A DNA stretch of 64,000 nt from Acestrorhynchus altus (GCA_034509495.1 CM067525.1:772496-836495), one strand, 5' to 3'; shown: positions 43,015 through 54,085, counted from the first letter of the stretch. Numbers and translations are program-made. Notes: generated by a model not told the origin, from the letters alone.

Positions 43015-43135
43015 CCGATCAACCAGAACATTATGGTGCATCAGATACAGGAGTATTGCTGTATTTGATCCACTCACACCACTGCTCCACCTTGTAGATG
43101 TAAAGCCAGAGACAGAAGCTCTGTCTCTGTCTTGG
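43015..43135 (+). repeat. Family X fragment
   Basis: ACCGATCAACCAGAACATTATGG, then GTATTTGATCCACTCACACC and CCACCTTGTAGATGTAAAGCC match parts of 32385-32660 in a compressed order. Confidence 0.65.
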
Positions 43136-43182
43136 TATTCTCTGATGTTTGTTTCATTATGAGTTTCCTCCCTAAGCTCCTC

Positions 43183-43565
43183 CCATGAAGATCAGACTGG
43201 TTTGGTCTCTTTCTGACGGTTCATCAGCTGTGGTGAGAGCTACCTGTAGGTCCGTGATGAAATTTTAGGATTGTTGATCTTCTTTACGCATTCAGATTCT
43301 GCTCGTCTGAATTCTGACAGTCTGATCCAAATATGTTGGCAGTTGTTTTAAATTTTGTAAATTTTGTAAATGATTTTGCTGACAGTGGAACGGCTGGATT
43401 TCTTACTTGTATCTACAACCTTTCTTTCTGAAGGCCTCAGAGAGCCCTTTGGATCTGACCATGTTGATCCCACTTCCTTCAACAATCAAGAGCAAACCAC
43501 ACTAATGTCTCAATAAGACAGGTTCCTCCAAAGTCCTCTCTAATGATGCTCTAATCATTTGTAGC
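43183..43565 (-). mobile_element. Tc1-like relic (group A), N-terminal part
   Basis: The minus strand covers the HTH region (FRKKG, ISEQ-like remnants at about 43380-43475) and the linker (GTAGGTCCGTGATGAAATTTTAG), with many substitutions. A group B2 fragment begins directly to its right. Confidence 0.8.
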
Positions 43566-43905
43566 TGATTCTATTTAAACCTACAGCGCCCAATAACCCA
43601 CACATTAATCGAAGGATAGGCTCGGGAGACAGACCACCACGAATAGTGTTCAGTTCCCGAAGATGAGATCTTGAGACGCAAGGTGTGTGGACAAGCGTTG
43701 TCCTGTTGGCATAGAGCACTGGAGTGAAGGTAAGGTAGAACCACTGGTTGCAGAACCTCATTAACATAATGTTGGTCTGTTAAAGTGTCTGTACTGAAGA
43801 CCAAAGGTGATCTGTCATCGTATGAAACTGCACCCACACCATCACACCAGACCTTCTGGACCCGTGGCAACAAACTGTTGATTATGGTGCTGACCACAGT
43901 GCCAC
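43565..43905 (-). mobile_element. Tc1-like transposase fragment (group B2)
   Basis: A 108-codon minus-strand frame (43897 to 43571) reads GAVSYDDRSPLVFSTDTLTD, then YVNEVLQPVVLPYL and QQDNACPHTLRLK. These belong to the Tc1 catalytic core up to and past the second Asp, in one uninterrupted frame. It then degenerates where the Glu motif should be (PSINVWVIGR, from the expected SPIEHVWDELGR area). It lacks the HTH region and a proper end and abuts a group A relic. Confidence 0.93.
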
Positions 43906-44163
43906 AGAGTCATTGGTCTTCTCCACTACAACGTCATTCTGAGTCACTCATTTCATTTCTCTCACTCTTGCACTTTCTCAGCCATCTTGTTGCCACAGCT
44001 GCAGATGTCCTGCCCTCTCTGAAAGCTGGACTGTGGTGAAGAGCAGAGAAAGAGATATGGAGTAGACTAGTACTTCTACTGAATGTGTCCAGTTGAACCT
44101 TTTCAGGCTTTGGCAACACTGCAGTTGATAACAGTTATCCTGATAACAAGCTGGAACTGAACT

Positions 44164-44195
44164 GAGAGAGAGAGAGAGAGGGAGAGAGAGAGAGG
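44164..44195. repeat. (GA)n microsatellite
   Basis: GA run with GGGAG interruption inside a purine-rich stretch (44160-44310). Confidence 0.93.
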
Positions 44196-44667
44196 AGGAT
44201 AAGAAGAGAGAAAATAGAGATGGAAAAAGAGGGGAAGAGAGAAACAGTAGAAGAAAAATTGAGAGGGGCAGGATACGATAGCGAGAAAATGAGTGAGAGA
44301 GAATGGGGGGTTAGTTGCATCTTGGTTGGGCTCCACCTTTCTACACCGTGACTGTTCATCAAAGCCTTGCTCCCAGGCAACCCTGTCGCCTGGCAACCCT
44401 GAGATGGTTCACAGACTGAGGAGACATGAGCCAGGAAGGATAGAGAGGGGAGCGGGGTATCTATTCTATAAGTTGTTTTTTCCCTTCTACTCGGTCTAAT
44501 GTCTGCCTCTGTTGTTTCCATCTCTTCATAATTGACAGGGATACTTTTGAGATTTTCTAACCTAATTCCACCTGCCCCACTTCCATCACGGGTGTCCGCT
44601 ACCACAAAACTCACTGCTTAACACACAAACTAAAGTGGGAGAAATACATAAAAGGAAAGTAGTTGAT

Positions 44668-45308
44668 GTCAACTGCATACAGACTGACTGATCAGGGAGA
44701 AAGGCTGAAGGATCAACCTGCATACAGACTCTTGACTGATTAGAGAGAGGGGCGGGCTGATGCTCAACCTGCATACAGACTCTGACTGATTAGAGAGGGG
44801 GCGGGCTGGGATGATCAACCTGCATACAGACCTTGACCGATCAGAGAGAGGGGGCGGGGCTGATGCTCAACCTGCATACAGACTCTGACTGATCAGAGAG
44901 AGGGGGCGGGGCTGACAATCAACCTGCATACAGACTCTGACTGATCAGAGAGAGGGGGCGGGGCTGATGACATCACTGACCCAGACATTGGGTTACAGAG
45001 GACAATGAGAAAGGAGGGTTTGTTTTTTTTTTCTTTGTTTGCACAGTGCTCAAATTTCAGAATAAAAGTCCTGAGAAGGGATAATACTGCTTACAAAAAT
45101 AATAAAAGCTATCTGATTATTTTATTTTATTTGGGACTGAAGTATTTTAAAGAATTAATATATATCCTGTCAACTTAATTACAAATCATTTTACGGATTT
45201 CTGAGATGAGTGAGAGGACTGTTTACTATTAAATACTTTTGGTGAAAAACAGTAAAACCAAACTATGAAAAACACCCCACAAAACTGGCCTAGAGTTCTA
45301 AAGGTTAA
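44668..45308 (+). mobile_element. Family Z copy with GC-box array and TTAA terminus
   Basis: About six units of the 52-bp minisatellite (44668-44970) lead into the unique arm GATGACATCACTGACCCAGA, CAGAATAAAAGTCCTGAGAA-GGGATAATACTG and a terminus CCTAGAGTTCTAAAGG-TTAA (TTAA at 45305-45308). The left arm before 44668 is not found. This is the best reference for the right arm. Confidence 0.9.
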
Positions 45309-45309
45309 T

Positions 45310-45745
45310 TCAGTCATCTTTAGCTCAGGAACTGTAATTGGCCACACTTTTGTTGCCTGAAAGAATGGATTTTGTTTGGTGAAACAGCACCCCCTAGTGA
45401 AGCGGAGGACATTGTGGAATGTGCATGAATGTGTTCTTATGCACAAATTAAATAAGATCGGGATCAGAACCGTAGAAATGTTATTTTTATAGTACATGTC
45501 CATACACTAAGATATGCTCAAAACCAGGAGAATGCAGGAGAGTGCAAGTCAAGCACATGCTTAGAAAGCAAAGAGAAATAATAATTTGGTGAATAACCAG
45601 CCAGGCATTGAGTTTTAGGGATGTTTTTTCTTTGCAGCTGGGGGGCACGGGGGTCTTTGCACTAAAGTGATAAAAAAAATTGCAGCTCTCTTTTTTGAGC
45701 CAAGGTATAATGTGGAAGCCATTTGGGTACTGAGTGATGGAATCA
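45310..45745. other. Non-coding stretch
   Basis: No recognised feature. Confidence 0.4.
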
Positions 45746-45746
45746 G

Positions 45747-45749
<3 letters not shown>

Positions 45750-45811
<62 letters not shown>
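45750..45811. repeat. (GT)n microsatellite
   Basis: Pure GT run of about 31 units. Confidence 0.98.
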
Positions 45812-45812
<1 letters not shown>

Positions 45813-45929
45813 CTCCATTTCAGAACAGTTATATACCCCAGCTGCAATTACCCACTGACGGCTGGTTACAGCACAGCAATCAGCCAACCATTAACACTCC
45901 ATACAGAGACCTGACTGGCACCCCTCTCT

Positions 45930-46180
45930 CTTCTAACACTTAATCCGCCCCTCTCTCCCTCTCTCTTTCTCTCTCTCTGCGGCCCTCCACCACCAACATC
46001 CACTTTTCTGCTCGTTTGTATCTCCCCGTCTTCTCCATTCCGCTGTTTGTATTCCCAGTCTATTCTTTTAGGCTCGTTCCCGTCTTTATGTCGCGGAGTG
46101 ACATTGAAATTTTCTTTTGATCAAAGACATTCGTGCGCAGATTTTCCTGTGTGATAGACTGCCTGTCTGGCTTTATCTCT
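45930..46180. promoter_or_regulatory. Candidate regulatory segment with a TCF/LEF-like palindrome
   Basis: After a CT-rich tract (45945-45980), 46040-46175 is repeat-free with CpGs and contains CTTTTGATCAAAG at 46114-46126, an inverted pair of TCF/LEF-type CTTTGATC half-sites. Function is inferred from motif alone. Confidence 0.3.
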
Positions 46181-46525
46181 CTCTCTTTTGCCTCCTTCAG
46201 TCTGTCCTTCACATTCCGTCTTCCTCCACAGCCTACGTGGTTATGAGTGCCTGACGTGGTGTATTATTCTTTCACCGATACATCTAAAGGCCTTTTTTTT
46301 TGCAAGAACCTCAGGGGATCTACACTTTAGAGGCTCCACAAAGGACAACAAAGTGCATCTACATGCTCCTGCTGATCTACAGTGATTTTCAGGCGTGTGA
46401 ATGCTTCCAATTGTGACTAGTCTTCACCCAGTCTTAGTCTGAATGAATTATAACGATGGGCCTTTAGCCCCGTAAATAGGCGCAGTCACAACAGAATCAA
46501 GAAATTGATTATAATGCCCACAGCT
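46180..46525. other. Non-coding stretch
   Basis: No feature recognised. Confidence 0.4.
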
Positions 46526-46526
46526 G

Positions 46527-46880
46527 TATACACCAATCAACCGTAACATCATGTATCACCTCCTCTGATCACACAGGAGCTCTTTGTGGTTCTATAATTC
46601 CAGACTGTAGTTCATCTGTTTCTCTGCAGACTTTATTCTCCTCCTTTCACCCTGATCTTCAATGATCAGGACCCCACAGGACCACCACAGAGCAGCTATG
46701 ATGTGGGTGGTGGGTCATTCTCAGCACTGCAGTCACAGTGACATGGTGGTGGTGTGTTAGTGTGTGTTGTGCAGCAGTGCTGACCTTCTTTCTTTGACTT
46801 TACATCTACAAGGTGGAGACACTCGGTAGGAGTGTCTAATAGAGTGGACAGTGAGTGGACACAGGGTTTAAACACAGGCT
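46527..46880 (+). repeat. Family X copy
   Basis: ACACCAATCAACCGTAACATC at 46531 is the terminus, then GAGCTCTTTGTGGTTCTATAATTCCAGAC, TTCAATGATCAGGACC, CATGGTGGTGGTGTGTTAG and GGTTTAAACAC. The order equals that of 55440-55640, which lacks the terminus. Confidence 0.78.
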
Positions 46881-46899
46881 CTGCTCTGTCTATGTACCA

Positions 46900-47485
46900 T
46901 AGCATCATTTGTGGTAAATTATCTACAAATACGTCTGATTCAGCGCCCAATTATGGAGCTGGAACAGGTGGTCTGCAGCAGGTTAGGTTCAGGGTTAAAA
47001 CTCACATTTAATCAACACTTTAATTTTCTCGACTTTTCTCGAAGGAAGCGAGAGCAGATAAGAGACGACTGGACTGACTAAATGCCGGTCTCACTGCTGT
47101 CTTCCTGGCTCCTTCTCTTTTTATGTCCTTTTGACCTTCTGTCTCTGTGGCACAGTCTGAAGTGACTCAGTGTCAGAGACGTATGAAAAGAGACACGGAC
47201 AGAAAGAAAGAAAGCACCCAGTGAGCGAGAGGGAGAGAGAAACTTCAGCTCTCACACACTCACAGGAATTGTCACATACTTGAGCTTTCATATAAGTGAG
47301 TAATGCAGACAGCACACCTCGGTTATTGAAGCAGCGGCACACAGTGGGCTGAGGGATATGGATGTGGATGAGTCAGCAGCGTTCACACTCTTCAGAGCAG
47401 GAGAAGTTGCTTCAGAATTGTCACAGATTTAACAATTAATCAGCTCTTGAGATATTACAGACTATTGAGAAACCTGGTGATTCTA
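46900..47485. other. Non-coding stretch
   Basis: Purine-rich tract at 47195-47245; no gene. Confidence 0.4.
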
Positions 47486-47487
47486 GT

Positions 47488-47565
47488 GTGTGTTGCACTG
47501 GTACGAGTGGATCAGACACAGCAGTGCTGCTGGAGTGTTTAAACACTGTGTCCACTCCCTGTCAC
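47488..47565 (+). repeat. Family X fragment
   Basis: GTGTGTTGCACTGGTACGAG followed by TGGATCAGACACAGCAGTGC and TGCTGGAGTGTTTAAACAC. Confidence 0.75.
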
Positions 47566-48170
47566 TTTTCCTGCCCAACGAGCATCAGCGGTTCTTCTTC
47601 TAAGCTCCTCAGAAATCTCCTTTGTTCTCCCTGATACACTTCCACTAACATGTTGTGAAGATTAGACATTGACGGATCCCTGCTCTTGAAATAAAACAGG
47701 ACACGCCCACTCACACCTGATTGGCTCCCATTGATTGAAAACATCCGACTCTAACTTCACCTTCAGATGATCTGCTGATCCTAAAGGGTCATACTTTTAC
47801 CCTCACAGATCTGGAACACTGGATCATTTTCCTCCATAAATAAATGATCAGTGTGATATTTCCGTCTCATTTGTTTGAGTTGGTTCCTTTCTACTTTAAG
47901 GACTTACAGAAATAAGTCTTCACAAACTTTCAAGCACCACTTTAAACACTTGTATCCAATTACATTCCCGTCACAAAAGCGTAGCTAAGTTCTGTTTCGT
48001 CTTGGTGCTTCTATACTTCTCCGAGTAACTCGTGGACAGTTTTTAATAATCTGACATTGCTTCAGCATGTCTGAAAATCACAGTAAATATCATGCATAAT
48101 GAAAATGTCCTTTGCATGACAATATGATCAGCAAAACGAAACACATTAAATGAAGGTGACATTTTCAGTT
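47565..48170. other. Non-coding stretch
   Basis: No recognised feature. Confidence 0.4.
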
Positions 48171-48174
48171 CTAA

Positions 48175-48400
48175 TCTGAGTCATATTTTTATGTGGTACT
48201 GAAATCTGATACGTGTCCAATACGTGTCAAAGATATTCAAGCAATAGTCTGAACAGCCAGATCACAATTTGTGTGACATTTACATCAATCCAGCTCGGAT
48301 TCTGATACATATCTGATGTGTAGCAGTGTGACCTCAGTCTGAAAAGCCAGGTTGGAATTCATGCAGCATTTACATCAATCCAGATTAATCGACTGACCTC
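48175..48400. repeat. Family G repeat with an internal duplication
   Basis: GTCTGAACAGCCAGATCACA...GCATTTACATCAATCCAG-type text occurs twice (about 48249-48296 and 48335-48384): the blocks AGTCTGAA(C/A)AGCCAG and ACATTTACATCAATCCAG / GCATTTACATCAATCCAG. The unit is about 88 bp. Confidence 0.7.
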
Positions 48401-48599
48401 TTACACCAATGGCAACAGAATGCCTGCTATTATAGTTACACTCAAGGATGGACAGGAAAGAACCCCAGTGGCCACTAGTGGTGAGGGACGCCGAGAGAGG
48501 GAAAGGGCTGGTCGATGGAGCAAACTGATGAAGGGACGAGGTCGATGACATGAAGTAGATCAAAGGGGACGGCCCTTCGTGTTGTAGTGTTGAGCGTCC

Positions 48600-48790
48600 A
48601 GGTCAGTGCACGTGCATTTAAAGGTATTGATGTGATTATCTGCAGTTATCAGATTACTGAGTGCATGTAAACACATTCAATCAATAATGAGAAAATCAGA
48701 TTCGGTCTTTAATCTGATCAACACGTTTACATGCACTTGGATCATCAGATTATGGGAAAACTCCAGGTTTACATGAGTCAATAAGATTTC
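48600..48790. repeat. Family F repeat (TTTACATGCAC type)
   Basis: GAGTGCATGTAAACACATTC and its inverted partner ACGTTTACATGCACTTGG lie about 70 bp apart, with TCAGATTA words between, so the segment is a MITE-like inverted repeat. Confidence 0.6.
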
Positions 48791-49400
48791 TACTTTGCAA
48801 CCAGCCAATAAGCTCACAGACGAATGTGAATAGGGTGTGGAGGGAGGCGGAGTCATGCTGGGTGCTCAGCTCCTGGTCAGGGACAGCTGCGTCTCATTAT
48901 GACGAGGTGATGATCTGGAACATATGGAACTTTTTTTATATAAATAAAAAATATAATAATGAACATGTAACAGATGTAATTGGAACCTTTATTCCCCCTG
49001 ATGTTAGACCTTTACCAAATCCCCGAAAATCTTTTTTTACAGCGGCTGCCCGAGCACTGCCACGGAGCGGCTCAGTGGGTTTATATTCTTGTCCATGCAG
49101 CCTAGAAAATGCCCTCAGCTGGCTGGGACACTGCTTTGTTGACATGAAAATCCTTTCCATCTTCCAATTTTGCGAGAGCTCTGGCAAAAGGCACCCAGCC
49201 TGGAAACCAAGCTTGAGCATCTGCTCCACCTAATCTGCAGATTCAACACGTGCCAGTGCACATTACACCTCCATGATGTGTCAGTGTCTCCCTACATTTA
49301 ACCACCCTTTCAGCCGGACGGACTGTTTCCACACACTCTTCCCTAGTTCTGCAGAGAAGAATGCATACAAGCTTTGAAATAGATCATTTACAGTGGATTA
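48790..49400. other. Non-coding stretch
   Basis: The plus-strand frame 48826-49233 (135 codons) is mirrored by a 97-codon minus-strand frame. I find no domain in either and no splice-site context that persuades me. Confidence 0.45.
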
Positions 49401-49404
49401 TCTA

Positions 49405-49665
49405 GACCAGGGTTCACCAACCCTGCTCCGAGAGACCTACCTTCCTGCATGTTTCAACTCCAACCCAAATCTAACACACGCCGGAGACAATGACGTGGTA
49501 GTGGTGCGTTAGTGTGTGTTGCGCTGGTACGAGGGGATCTGACACAGCAGTGCTGCTGGAGTGTTTAAACCCCTCAGTGTCAGAAGATCAGGGTGAAAGG
49601 AGGAGAAAGAAATCTGCAGAGAAACAGACGGACTACAGTTCTGGAATTATAGAACTACACAGTGT
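49405..49665 (+). repeat. Two adjoining dispersed repeats
   Basis: 49408-49490 is the ACCAGGGTTCACC type also found at 3003. From about 49490, GACGTGGTAGTGGTGCGTTAG through GTGCTGCTGGAGTGTTTAAAC and GATCAGGGTGAAAGGAGGAG is family X, with a rearranged internal order. Confidence 0.72.
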
Positions 49666-50690
49666 GCAAAAAGGGAAGTGTATTTCATTAAATAATTCAT
49701 TAAAAGAAAGAAAAATGTTTGGAAAATAGCAATTTTAATGGGTTTTAACTCAAGTTTGGTGAACTACGCCCCTTTTTAATGGGCTGTGTCCCTGGGTTTT
49801 ATTATGGAGTGTGAAAACATTCTACAGTTCTCCAAACACTTTCTGGAATTTCATTTTCCGCAATTACACAAAAGGGCACCCAGCAAGCATTACGCAGCCT
49901 GCATGGTTTCCATCCTTCAGATGCTTTCTTCACCTTTTCTTCTGGCTCTGTAACTGCCACTGAAGCATGCTCACAGAACCCTCCCTTACCAGCACAAATC
50001 CAGTGGTATTCCCATCAGTCCTGCAAGAAGCTGTTCCAGGAAGCCCTGATAGGTCATGGGGATCTTTTGTTTGACTGCACAGATCTCTGGGCTGAAAAAT
50101 GTTTTTCTACTATTTGGTGGTTTGTTGGTGCACTGAATAATAGTCCAAGAGCCAGCCTGACATGACCACTCCCACCGTGTACCTGCTGTAGCACCCTACA
50201 GCAACAGGTCAATGTTAAATCTTTCTGCCCCTGGTGAGTCTGGTTTCCCTGGACTACGCTGGAGATGATTGTAGTGGTGGGTCACGGCAGTGAAGGAGGA
50301 TATGTGTGTGGTTGTTCAGGACGATATAGTTGCTCTGGGCTATGGGCTTTGAGGGTCACCTCGTAAACATCCACACTGAAAAACAAGGAATAAAAACAAG
50401 GGTGCAGACCGAACAGGAAATTGCTGACACCACTGGATATGTGTTGTATTTTGTGCTTTTCCTGCTGTCAGGGAATTACTGTACATGAGGTGCGTTGAGA
50501 CAAGAAAAGATGTTAATGTACAGGGATATGTGTCCCCAGGACACAATTTCAAGTACAGAAGGAGGGTCAGTGTTTGTACTTTTGCTAATGTGGACAATAC
50601 CTAAGCTATTCTAAGTTTACTATTCTGAGTTTATTGGGGAAAACTACTGAAAGGAGGCTCTAGAACCTGTTGGTTCGCTAGTCTGGATAT
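49665..50690. other. Non-coding stretch
   Basis: No feature recognised. Confidence 0.4.
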
Positions 50691-50699
50691 AAGATGAGA

Positions 50700-51130
50700 T
50701 CCGGTTTGTCACGGAGGTACAGGTTCCGTACGGCATCCTGCGGCACATTTAGCCACAGATGTTGCAGCTGGACCTGTAGATCCTGCACACTCATAGGTTG
50801 CCAAAGCTGCTCCCGTAAATCCACAATTGGTGATAAGAATGTCCTGCACATATAGCCGAGCTGTTAGTGTCCCTCATATCACCACTACGGGTGATCAACT
50901 GTCGTATGCGTTGGATCCCCAGATCTTCACACCTGCAGTTGGGGCACTGTCACTGGTCAGAGCAGTCAGGATGGCAGCAATTTGTGGAAATGTCCATCCT
51001 GCTTCTCTCAGTTCAATGATGCATCCTCTCTTAAAGTCTGTCAAGTGGACTAAATGTCTTCGAGTGTGTCATAGAGGCATGTCTAACAGTCAGCAATCTG
51101 ATGATGGTCTGACGTCGGCTGTCATCCATT
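50700..51130 (-). mobile_element. Tc1-like relic (group D)
   Basis: The minus strand contains the end block (GGAGGTACAGGTTCCGTACG inverted at 39920) and continues to CGTAGTGGTGATATGAGGGA. It then reaches the N-terminal side TTGAGAGAAGCAGGATGGAC shared with 25880. Frames are badly broken; the 141-codon plus-strand frame over it is the antisense shadow. Confidence 0.62.
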
Positions 51131-52015
51131 GTTTGACTCTGACACACATTGACCTGATGTTGGGTGTCAACCTGAGTTTGATGGTGGGCTTAAGTTGGCC
51201 ATATGTTGACTGTCAACTGTGTAAGACTGTGTTTCTGATACAGATTCAGTAACTACACTGATGGATGGATGGATCAAGCAAGTCAACAACCCAAGCTGAC
51301 AGATTGGGGTTTGCATGTTAACAGCATGTTACTAGCTTTACAGTAGGAAAATAAAACCTCTCCCTTGTTCACTCGGCTGAGGAGCAGCCACGCTTTAAAG
51401 AAAGCGTATTTTTTTGTCTCGGCAGCAAGACGGTCAGATGTAAAGGGTTAATGGCTGTGGGTGTAGATGAGAGGATAAAAGAAAACTCCATAGTAACAGA
51501 AAATTGTGAGGACAGATGCCCTATTCGCACATACAGATTCAATCCTAGACCGAGAAGGTGGGAAAAGACGTTCCTGGGAGAGCAGTGGAGGGTCATTTTT
51601 ATTCTTCCCTCTGGTGTGATTATATGAAAAAAAAATCACTATCATATCGATGTGAAAGAGGGCTGTTCTGAAGGGGAAGGCCCCTCGGGTCATGATATGC
51701 TGTGCATGCAAGAGAACTTGTGTCTGACGATTGTTGCCGTGTTAGACTATACTTAACACTGGTGGTTCAGTCCAGTGATTTCAGTGGCCAGTTGATATAA
51801 ACATGGACATGTTCTTTTTTTGTGTTTTGTTTTTAATAAAAACGTTTGTCACTGTCTCGCCAGTACATTCATACAGCGTATGAACCCCTCATCAGTATTG
51901 CTGTGCCTGTAAGAAATGTCCTGACATGTCCAAGGTGTCACTGCGGTGACCAGAGCAAGTGATCAGGCCTGTAGTTCACTGAAGTGAAGTGGCTAATGGC
52001 AGACAAGGCGACTTC
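51130..52015. other. Non-coding stretch
   Basis: A short GGAT run lies at about 51258-51273. No gene recognised. Confidence 0.4.
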
Positions 52016-52016
52016 C

Positions 52017-52059
52017 TGTCTTGATTTCCAGGGAATAGAACCACCTGGAAATCAAGACA
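52017..52059. repeat. Perfect 16-bp hairpin
   Basis: TGTCTTGATTTCCAGG (52017-52032) is exactly complementary to CCTGGAAATCAAGACA (52044-52059) across an 11-base loop. Confidence 0.95.
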
Positions 52060-52360
52060 AGAGTGTTGGCTTTGCTTTCACTAACTCCAGTGAAAATACA
52101 CCGCTAGAGTTTTATTTAGCATGGCCTAGTTCCCATTTAAACCTCCTTTCCTCCCTTTCCCCTACCTCCCCCCTTCACTTTCTTCCCCTTGTAGCACTAA
52201 TCCTGTCCTTTGCCACCTTTGATCCTGTTTTATTCCTGTCTCGCTACAGTGCAAATTGCTCTCTCTTGGATTCAGCATACAAATGGATTTATCTCTGTCT
52301 TCTTCCAGCTCTCATCCCTTTAATTGTTATTGTTAGCAGTTAAACTAATGAACATTGGAT
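52060..52360. other. Non-coding stretch
   Basis: Pyrimidine-rich plus strand (52140-52200) followed by a GTTATTGTTAG tail next to the Tc1 start. A 119-codon frame (51984-52343) has no domain. Confidence 0.4.
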
Positions 52361-52361
52361 G

Positions 52362-53405
52362 TACAGTCATGGGAAAAAATAGGACAAGCCATAAACACCA
52401 CTGGCTTCAACATATTTAAGCATATCAATATTTGATCTTCACAACTATACTGAGAGACTGAGATGATCTGGTTTACTCTTGATTGTTGAAGAGAGTGGAC
52501 TCACCATGGCCAAATACACAAAGCTCTCTGAGGGGTTTAAATCAGCCATTCCACTGTCCAGAAAATCGTTTACAAGTGGACAAGATTTAAAACGACCGCC
52601 GACATGAGCATATAAGACTGTCCTGATAACATCAGCGCAAGAGCAGAACCACAAGATAAGTAAAGAAGATCCAACAATCCTAAAAGTCAAAGTGCAGCTT
52701 CTACCATCAGAAAGAGACTTTAATTTTCATGGGAGGTGTTTAAGGAGGAATCCCTTACTATCAAACCAGCGCAAGACTAAAGATCTCCAGAGAACATCTA
52801 CACAAAGAGCAGGACTTCTGGAACAATGTGCTTTGGACAGATGAATCCAAAGTTGAATTATTTGGACACAATGACAGAAGACATGTTTGATACAAACCAA
52901 ACACAGCATTTGAGAAGAGGAAGCTCATAGCAGCTGTGAAGCATGGTGGTGGAAGTGTGATGGTTTGGAGCTGCTCTGCTGCAGCAGGGTGTGGAGATCT
53001 CTCCATCATGGAAACCACTATGAGATCTTTATTGTATCAGAGGGGGTTTGAGGAGAACGTTAGAGCATCTGTACAAAGACTGACACTGAAACATCACAGA
53101 GCTGAAAGAATTCCGCACGGAGGAGTGGGAACGTCGTTCTTCCAGTCGATGTCAGAGATGGTAGACGGTTCTAGAAACATCTCACTGACATTATTTCAGA
53201 CAAAGGAGGAGATACAGATATTAGGACAGAGGGGGTCTGAACTTTATCCTTTATAAGAAAATTACATTTTTATTATTATAAATGATGTTTGAAGATGTTT
53301 CTTCAGTTGTATGTGTTTAGTTTTATCACCTCCAGCTCTTAATAAAGTTAAAATGAAGATCAAATATCCATATGTTTCAATACATTAGTCAAAGATCTTC
53401 ATGAG
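52362..53405 (+). mobile_element. Tc1-like transposon (group A), most complete copy, non-functional
   Basis: The left terminus TACAGTCATGGGAAAAAATA is at 52362. The HTH region is damaged (AKYTKLSEGF... near 52505). The catalytic part reads EHLHKEQDFWNNVLWTDESK at about 52795-52850 (WTDES holds the first catalytic Asp), then HGGGSVMVWSCSAAAGCGDLS. Next come SIMETTMRSLLYQRGFEENVRASVQRL and the C-terminal tail ELKEFHxEEWERRSSS in a shifted frame. The block with the second Asp and the Glu (QQDNDPKHT to PDLNPIE) is missing between VQRL and ELKEF. Stops interrupt several parts. Confidence 0.94.
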
Positions 53406-53409
53406 CTGC

Positions 53410-54085
53410 CCTATCATTTCCACATTGTCTGAGTTCTCTGGTGTGTCGTTGCATTGCTTGTATCTGGACGTGTCTCTAAAAGCATATCAAATCTCAGGCA
53501 GATTTATGAGTAGGGCAGCAAAATGGCCTGAAATAGGGGGTGAGAGAGGGGCAAACAGTAGGAACCATCATACCAGCCCAATTTTCCCACATTCAGCCTG
53601 TTTTTAGTCATGACAGAGGCTCAGTGAAATAATGACCCATTGCCTGCTGGACTCTCAGCTTGCGTAAACATTGCATAAACACTCCCGTCATTTCAGAATG
53701 CACCCTTTCTGCTGTTCGATCTGGACATTTGTGCCAGCTAGCAGCAATTATCATGTCAGTGGATATGCACTGCGGTGGGAAAGCGAGGGCTAGCAGCAGC
53801 CTGGCCTCATTGAAGGACAGCTGTAACACTGGAACAGCACTATTAGTGATAATGCCAACAGCAACCTAACATACCTCTTCTGTTTCCATATTGGATGAAA
53901 GCTGGTGAGCTATTGGACGAGTGGGAAATATTACATCGTAACAGAAAAGTGGCAGAAAACACTCCGCTTGAAGATCTAACCATCTTTAAAATCTTCAAGA
54001 CACTCGAGTGATCACATTTTGATCCGTTTCACGATAGTAACTCATAATATTACACATCACAATACACTACAAGACTTACCCCAAC
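53410..54085. other. Repeat-poor stretch, candidate conserved non-coding DNA
   Basis: 53600-53870 has no simple repeat, with motifs such as GCAATTATCATGTC and AGTGATAATGCC. Frames of about 70 codons open on both strands are without domain. Confidence 0.35.

Noticed and set aside
48826..49233. 135-codon frame
   Set aside because: The opposite strand is also open for 97 codons and neither shows a domain or coding-like codon choice.
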